Below are positions 59,686 to 64,000 of a stretch of 64,000 bases of DNA, piece after piece. Origin of the DNA: Desulfosarcina sp. BuS5 (GTDB lineage: Bacteria > Desulfobacterota > Desulfobacteria > Desulfobacterales > BuS5); NCBI RefSeq assembly GCF_028752835.1, contig NZ_CP087952.1:1655041-1719040 (forward strand), read 5' to 3'. A program made the translations under genes and the position numbers. The notes beneath the pieces were generated by a model, which saw nothing but the letters and a program-made list of their open reading frames with translations, was not told where the DNA came from and searched no databases. Position 1 is the first letter of the stretch; each line of letters starts with the position of its first letter.

Positions 59686-60427
59686 TCTTACTGTTGCTTT
59701 TTCTCTGCTGGTTTTACTTGCGCTATGGAAAATACTCTCTTTATTGGTGGATGCAGCGATTATCATACCCTCACCGGAAGAGACACTTAAAGCCTGTTTT
59801 ACGCTGCTGGTTCAACCCGATTTTCTTACCAGGGTTTGGCATACGGTTGCAAGAAGCCTGACCGGATTTTTTGTTGCTCTTTTTTCAGCGCTCTTTCTGG
59901 GAATTATCGGGGGTGCTTGCAGACCCGCGTTTATTCTTTTCAAGCCGCTGGTGAGTATCACCAAGGCTACGCCGACCATGTCGATTATTCTCCTGGCACT
60001 GATCTGGCTGCATACTGAAATTGCGCCGATCCTGGTGGGCTTTTTGGTTATTTTCCCCCTGCTCTATACCAACATTGTGGAGGGTATCAGAAACGTGGAT
60101 GGTAAATTACTTGAAATGGCAAGGATGTATCAGGTTAAAAAGAAAAGAATTATAGCTGAACTTTACCTGCCCTCGCTTTCATCCTATCTGACTGCGGGTG
60201 CGGCTACGGCTCTTGGATTGAATCTTAAAGTCATTATCGCAGCGGAAGTATTAAGCCAGCCCAAAAACTGTATCGGAACCAGCCTGCATATGGAGCAGAT
60301 CAACCTGAATACGGCCGGAGTATTTGCCTGGACGATTATTGCTATTCTGATATCCTCCTTTTTTGATTACTCGTTAAATTTTTTGCGACAAAAAATCAGT
60401 AGTGTCCGGTTAAGTTTTTGCATATAG
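59660..60427 (+). CDS. SsuC/TauC-type ABC permease, 3' end changed by an IS
   Basis: The start ATG 59660 overlaps the binding-protein remnant by 26 bp. The product of about 255 residues has the BPD-transp-1 pattern: SPEETLKACFTLLVQPDFLT, RVWHTVARSLTGFFVALFSA, ITKATPTMSIILLALIWLHT, LLEMARMYQVKKKRIIAELY (EAA-type loop), LPSLSSYLTAGAATALGLNL. The insertion at 60397 replaced the last five codons (IEKWK, stop at 61727-61729) with nine others, so the protein should still fold. It is part of the second riboswitch operon. Confidence 0.85.
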   Translation: MRISIYKNNLTVAFSLLVLLALWKILSLLVDAAIIIPSPEETLKACFTLLVQPDFLTRVWHTVARSLTGFFVALFSALFLGIIGGACRPAFILFKPLVSITKATPTMSIILLALIWLHTEIAPILVGFLVIFPLLYTNIVEGIRNVDGKLLEMARMYQVKKKRIIAELYLPSLSSYLTAGAATALGLNLKVIIAAEVLSQPKNCIGTSLHMEQINLNTAGVFAWTIIAILISSFFDYSLNFLRQKISSVRLSFCI

Positions 60428-61704
60428 CATTTGCTCTTTGATAATCAGATTATTAGACCATACGTTTTTTTCGTCAGTACGTAATTCGTTCTGGATGGTA
60501 TTTCTAAGCTGACGAATCCTCTTTATTGATACAGGTTCATTAAACTGTTCATGGCAGTATATGGCCATAAGCAGGTAGGTTATTAACCCCGCAAGGATTT
60601 GAACCATCAGGCCATATCTACTGTGAGCAATCAAGTGGTACACTTTTAAATGTTTCTTCCACCATTTGAAAAAAGTTTCGATATCCCATCTAAGCTTATA
60701 AACGGTTGCAACCTGCTCGGCTGTAAGATCATAACGATCAGTTGCCACAAAATATTTGACACCGGCAATTTTATAACCAACCAGTCGAACCGGCTTTCTG
60801 GTCTGGTTTACCCCAGGAGTGCCAAGAAGAACCACAGCATCATAAAAAATATAGCTGTCGGGATCAACAGGCTGCTCTTTGATAATAGTTCTTGTTGTTT
60901 TCGCTTTGATGCGGCAAACAAAATGTTTTTTTTCATCCTGAAGAAGATCAAAATCCTTATGTGATTGATACCCCCGATCCATGATTCCTGTTTGGCCTTT
61001 TGTAAGGATAGACCTGACAAAGGGGCGTTCAGCGCCATTTCCATTTGTCAGATGAATTTTTATAGGAATCTTGCGATTGACATCAAAGCCGAAATGGCCT
61101 TTTGCTTTTTTAGCGCCTTTTCTGTAATCAGCCCAGTACATGGACAGAACTGCATCAATTAAAGATCCATCAATGGAAACGAGTTCACCGAGATCTGAAT
61201 AATTTGATGGTAAAGCATTTTGTGCCTGGCTGCAAAGAGCTTGAAAAACATATTCAAGCTGTTCAAGCCCTCGAGAATTGATAATTTCGGAAAAACTGCT
61301 ACGACTGATCCCTCCATCTGGAGCGACACATTCTTTGGCAAAATCGTCTTCTTTAAGGTGTTGAATAAGATCACGAGCTGATTCATGTTCTTGTAGATGG
61401 AAAAATATCAGTGCGTGAAGCTGATCTTCAAAAGTCATTTTCAATGGCCTGTGACCTCGGGATTTAAGCTGTGGCGTGTCAGGAAAAATCTTTTGCAAAG
61501 GTTTGAGAAATCGAGCATGAGATTGGGGATTAAAATTCTTTTTTGGGATATTGAATATGTCCATTTTTGTCTTAACTCCTTGTTATAATTATATTTTATA
61601 ACAAAACGATAAAAAATTTTTATTTGGTTTGTCAAGTAAAAAATGAACATTTTTCTAATTTTTTTATCCCATATAACATGCAAAAACCTAACCGGACACT
61701 ACTG
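60397..61704. mobile_element. IS4-family insertion sequence (1308 bp)
   Basis: The ends CAGTAGTGTCCGGTTAAGTT and the right end's complement (CAGTAGTGTCCGGTTAGGTT) match with one mismatch. ACAAAAAAT is directly repeated at 60388-60396 and 61705-61713 as a 9-bp target duplication. It contains one complete minus-strand transposase gene and looks young. Confidence 0.88.
60410..61564 (-). CDS. IS4-family transposase (DDE)
   Basis: The 384-residue product starts MDIFNIPKKNFNPQSHARFL and has a DUF4372-like N-terminal part (LHALIFFHLQEHESARDLIQ). The DDE residues lie in ELVSIDGSLIDAVLSMYWAD, GIMDRGYQSHKDF and YKLRWDIETFFKWWKKHLKV YHL (the YREK-like region). It appears intact and ends near the left inverted repeat. 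Confidence 0.92.
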   Translation of the reverse strand: MDIFNIPKKNFNPQSHARFLKPLQKIFPDTPQLKSRGHRPLKMTFEDQLHALIFFHLQEHESARDLIQHLKEDDFAKECVAPDGGISRSSFSEIINSRGLEQLEYVFQALCSQAQNALPSNYSDLGELVSIDGSLIDAVLSMYWADYRKGAKKAKGHFGFDVNRKIPIKIHLTNGNGAERPFVRSILTKGQTGIMDRGYQSHKDFDLLQDEKKHFVCRIKAKTTRTIIKEQPVDPDSYIFYDAVVLLGTPGVNQTRKPVRLVGYKIAGVKYFVATDRYDLTAEQVATVYKLRWDIETFFKWWKKHLKVYHLIAHSRYGLMVQILAGLITYLLMAIYCHEQFNEPVSIKRIRQLRNTIQNELRTDEKNVWSNNLIIKEQMLYAKT

Positions 61705-61745
61705 ACAAAAAATAGAAAAATGGAAATAATCAGGACAAATCAATA

Positions 61746-62462
61746 ATGCCTTTTACTGTAAATAAAATAAGCAAGCGTTATGACGAGCTTGAAGTGCTGG
61801 CAGATATTTCATTTGATGTAGACGATAACAAAATTGTCTGTTTGCTGGGGCCGTCAGGCTGCGGCAAGACCACCCTGCTCAATATTTTTTCAGGAATTAC
61901 AACACCAGATGCCGGCAGCCTGACCGGGTTTACGCCGGATAATACCTGCTATCTTTTTCAGGAACCGCGGCTCTTGAAATGGAAGACCGTTGAGGAAAAT
62001 ATTGATTTTGTATTAAAGGATAAAATGACACCGGAACAAAGAAGGGATGTTATCAGAAAAAACCTTGAAATTGTAGGACTATGGGAGTACCGGGATTTTT
62101 ATATTTCCAAATTAAGCGGCGGCATGAAACAAAGGGTTGCAATTGCGCGGGCATTTGCCTTTCCTGCCGGAATAATGTTGATGGATGAGCCTTTCAAGTC
62201 CCTGGACCTTGATCTGAAAGCATCCCTGATTAAATCTTTTACCGCACTTTGGGGCATAAACCAGCGCTCTGTTTTTTTTGTAACCCATGACATCCACGCT
62301 GCCTTGATACTGGGAGATGACATTTTTGTTTTAAGTGAAAAGCCGGCCCGGATTCAAAAATATATTCAAAACAGGGTGCCCCTCGGCGAACGTAATTTGC
62401 GTAACCCCGATATCCTGGAAATAGAAAAACAATTATACGATCATTTTTCATACTTCAGGTAA
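61746..62462 (+). CDS. SsuB/TauB-type ABC ATPase
   Basis: The 238-residue ATPase has Walker A GPSGCGKTTLLNIFSG, Q-loop CYLFQEPRLLKWKTVEENID, KLSGGMKQRVAIARAFAFPA, LMDEPFKSLDLDLKASLIKS and FFVTHDIHAALILGDDIFVL. It energises the permease encoded before the IS. Before the IS came in, it lay only 16 bp after the permease stop, so they formed one operon. Confidence 0.9.
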   Translation: MPFTVNKISKRYDELEVLADISFDVDDNKIVCLLGPSGCGKTTLLNIFSGITTPDAGSLTGFTPDNTCYLFQEPRLLKWKTVEENIDFVLKDKMTPEQRRDVIRKNLEIVGLWEYRDFYISKLSGGMKQRVAIARAFAFPAGIMLMDEPFKSLDLDLKASLIKSFTALWGINQRSVFFVTHDIHAALILGDDIFVLSEKPARIQKYIQNRVPLGERNLRNPDILEIEKQLYDHFSYFR

Positions 62463-62495
62463 TACTGAAAAATAGAAAAAATTGTTGATACTTGC

Positions 62496-62566
62496 AGGGG
62501 CAACCCTTGTGGTTGCCCCTTATCGCATGATTAATTTATAAAGGGCAACCACAAGGGTTGCCCCTA
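62496..62566. repeat. Inverted repeat of a palindromic 24-bp unit
   Basis: GGGGCAACCCTTGTGGTTGC at 62497 and the complementary unit at 62541-62565 form an inverted pair with 21 bp between them. Each arm is itself nearly palindromic (GGGCAACC...GGTTGCCC). Such units are scattered in genomes of sulfate reducers and probably derive from an element. It may act as a terminator for the preceding operon. Confidence 0.6.
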
Positions 62567-62593
62567 CTGACCATACAAGGTGGTAAATAAAAT

Positions 62594-63583
62594 ATGGATA
62601 ATTTTATCAAGATGGCAAACAAATCAATTATGGAGGCTCTTGACAAACTGGGATCGAAAAAAGGCGATTCCGGAATGCTTGTTATTACCAATGCAGTATA
62701 TGGACAGATTGATAATAATCGATCTGTTCCGTTAATAGATACAGTCTCGGAGTTAACCGGCTGCACCCCGGGCAGAGGCTCTCTGCTGGGGGCATTGACT
62801 GACTGTGATACACCGGTCTGGTTTTCCATCCGAAAGAATACCGGCAACACGATTTTTATCAAATGGGAAAATACGGAATTCAAAAGCCAGATTTTTGATG
62901 CCTCTCCGGCCGCACTTCTGGAGTACGAAAACTGGAAAAACATTGCCAAAGGACTGATCGGCCCCAAGACTTTAAACCAGGTCGGCAGCATTGGTTCTCT
63001 CTGGTTCCGGAAGGTGCCCTGGTATGTGCTGAAAGGAGCCGAACTGCACGGCGGCGCCTGTCCCGGAAATTTTGCAGGTTTTTTTGTTCATCAATATCTG
63101 GAACAAAATTTACCGCTGGGCAATAGTGATCATTACCTCTTTGTTTTTGCTCCTCCCACATGCGGGATGGATATCCTCCAACTGATCTATGCCTCATCTG
63201 CCGGACAAAAACAGATGTTTTCCATGCAGTTCGGGGCAGATAAACTTGCAGATTATATCTCTGAAGATGTTGTCACTTTTGCCACCGTAATTCGCGTTAA
63301 CCAGGTTCAGGATACCTGTGAAGGGGTCATTTTGGGATTTGATATAAAAAAAGCATCCAGGGATGCCGGGGTCGATTTTGAAACATTCTTTCCAATGGGA
63401 CTCAAATCCAGTCCTCTTTTCGGTTTTTCCAGAACCAAAGTTTCTCATTATCTGGCCGGCCTCGGTTTTGATGAACAGATGAGCTACATCTCGGAACTTA
63501 AAAAGTTTGCAGGCAAATCATCCATGGCGCAGCAAATTACAGGAGCGGGAAGTGATCCATACAAAGTGATATTTTCTATCTGA
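62594..63583 (+). CDS. FmdE-like protein with two FmdE-type halves
   Basis: This 329-residue cytoplasmic-looking protein (no signal peptide) has in its N-terminal half VPLIDTVSELTGCTPGRGSL, the second FmdE motif. In the C-terminal half it has KGAELHGGACPGNFAGFFVH (the HGHxCPG-like loop), then FAPPTCGMDILQLIYASSAG. That suggests a tandem or circularly shifted FmdE arrangement. Related proteins are found with corrinoid or metal transport genes. It follows the ABC ATPase, separated by the repeat. A tetrapyrrole or metal-binding role is inference. Confidence 0.65.
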   Translation: MDNFIKMANKSIMEALDKLGSKKGDSGMLVITNAVYGQIDNNRSVPLIDTVSELTGCTPGRGSLLGALTDCDTPVWFSIRKNTGNTIFIKWENTEFKSQIFDASPAALLEYENWKNIAKGLIGPKTLNQVGSIGSLWFRKVPWYVLKGAELHGGACPGNFAGFFVHQYLEQNLPLGNSDHYLFVFAPPTCGMDILQLIYASSAGQKQMFSMQFGADKLADYISEDVVTFATVIRVNQVQDTCEGVILGFDIKKASRDAGVDFETFFPMGLKSSPLFGFSRTKVSHYLAGLGFDEQMSYISELKKFAGKSSMAQQITGAGSDPYKVIFSI

Positions 63584-63667
63584 TATATCAAAAGGATCAT
63601 GCCCCATTTCATCCCCTGTTTAAAATTTTATGGAGGCAGCCCCTATAGTAAGGGGCAGGGAGATTCA

Positions 63668-64000
63668 ATGAACAAAGACATCTTAATGGTCATTACTATA
63701 ATGTGCGGTTTTCTGTTGTCTGTTTTTGCACAGGATGTCGCGTGGGCAGGCATTGCTGACAAAATAGAAAAGCCGGTTAAAAAATCGATAGAGATAAGGC
63801 AGAAAACTCAAAAAAAAGAAGATCAATGGGCAGACAAAAAGGCGGAACTTATAACTGAATATAAAAATCTTTGCCTGGAAAACGAAAACCTGATTATTGA
63901 AAACGGAAACCTTAAAAAAGAGTTCAAGGCCTGCCAGGAGGATATCGCCTCCCTTAAAGCAAAGATAGCGGCTATAGAGGTAATCTCGAATGAACTTGAA
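63668..64000 (+). CDS. DUF3450-like periplasmic coiled-coil protein (partial)
   Basis: The frame runs off the window. It has a signal peptide (CGFLLSVFAQDVAWAG), then a long coiled coil (EIRQKTQKKEDQWADKKAEL; LCLENENLIIENGNLKKEFK). Proteins of this form stand first in operons with ExbB/TolQ- and ExbD-like proteins and energise TonB-dependent receptors. The call is therefore DUF3450 or a close relative, and the neighbours would confirm it. Confidence 0.6.
   Translation, partial: MNKDILMVITIMCGFLLSVFAQDVAWAGIADKIEKPVKKSIEIRQKTQKKEDQWADKKAELITEYKNLCLENENLIIENGNLKKEFKACQEDIASLKAKIAAIEVISNELE

Overview
The window looks like a chromosome segment of an anaerobic, sulfate-reducer-like Desulfobacterota bacterium, probably Desulfobacterales. 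The basis is gene content: FmdE-family proteins, DUF3786, DUF3141, a cyclic-2,3-diphosphoglycerate-synthetase-like GTPase paired with carbamate kinase, a CobN/ChlI/ChlD-type chelatase, five TonB-dependent receptors and a DUF3450-type protein. No rRNA, tRNA or CRISPR array was seen. Base composition is moderate, with AT-rich patches around mobile and toxin-antitoxin (TA) genes.

Layout. Positions 1-5000 are a decaying accessory zone. It holds remnants of a MacAB/RND-type efflux system and its TetR regulator, a truncated FmdE gene joined to a flavodoxin/AhpD remnant that is split by a small inverted-repeat element, a few intact small genes, and a deleted REP-type transposase element. Positions 5038-13111 carry a TonB receptor followed by exported proteins: DUF4198, a tetrapyrrole methylase with a signal peptide, and a nucleoside hydrolase-FmdE fusion. 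A lone response regulator, a NikL-like protein, a methyltransferase and a NikA-like fragment follow. An IS66-like element that also encodes a DruA-like DUF4338 protein (13112-15922) cuts this off. Positions 16310-19799 (minus strand) encode an ECF-type Ni/Co transporter (NikK-CbiM-NikL-CbiQ-CbiO). Positions 20195-25819 hold DUF4197, carbamate kinase, the CPGS-like GTPase and DUF3141.

The centre (25924-33310) is one transcription unit behind a cobalamin riboswitch with its own terminator. It encodes CcsA-like and ResB-like membrane proteins, a BtuF-type lipoprotein gene with an in-frame TGA, BtuC, BtuD and a TonB receptor. Positions 34324-52448 hold a radical SAM protein, CobN, two TonB receptors, a second BtuFCD-like transporter, a ChlI-ChlD fusion, ChlI and a broken ABC ATPase. 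Two PIN toxin-antitoxin modules lie in or beside this stretch (33315-33987 and 39283-39920), and an AAA ATPase lies inside it; a third TA module follows at 53540. Partial copies of the radical SAM gene and of the cobN 3' end show that a paralogous pair was lost here. Positions 52628-63583 hold a truncated CbiZ, a TA pair, a nitrilase-like lipoprotein, and a second cobalamin riboswitch leading a TonB receptor, FmdE-like proteins and an SsuABC-type transporter whose binding-protein gene is deleted internally. An IS4-family element sits in the end of the permease gene. The last gene (DUF3450-like) probably starts a TonB/ExbB energising operon.

Taken together, the window looks like a corrinoid/metal-tetrapyrrole and Ni/Co acquisition island: outer-membrane receptors bring substrates into the periplasm, exported enzymes and FmdE proteins may handle them there, ABC transporters move them inward, and CobN with ChlI/ChlD may insert or remove the metal. 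The two riboswitches tie at least two of the operons to cobalamin status. The roles of the exported methylase, the hydrolase-FmdE fusion and the CcsA/ResB pair are inference.
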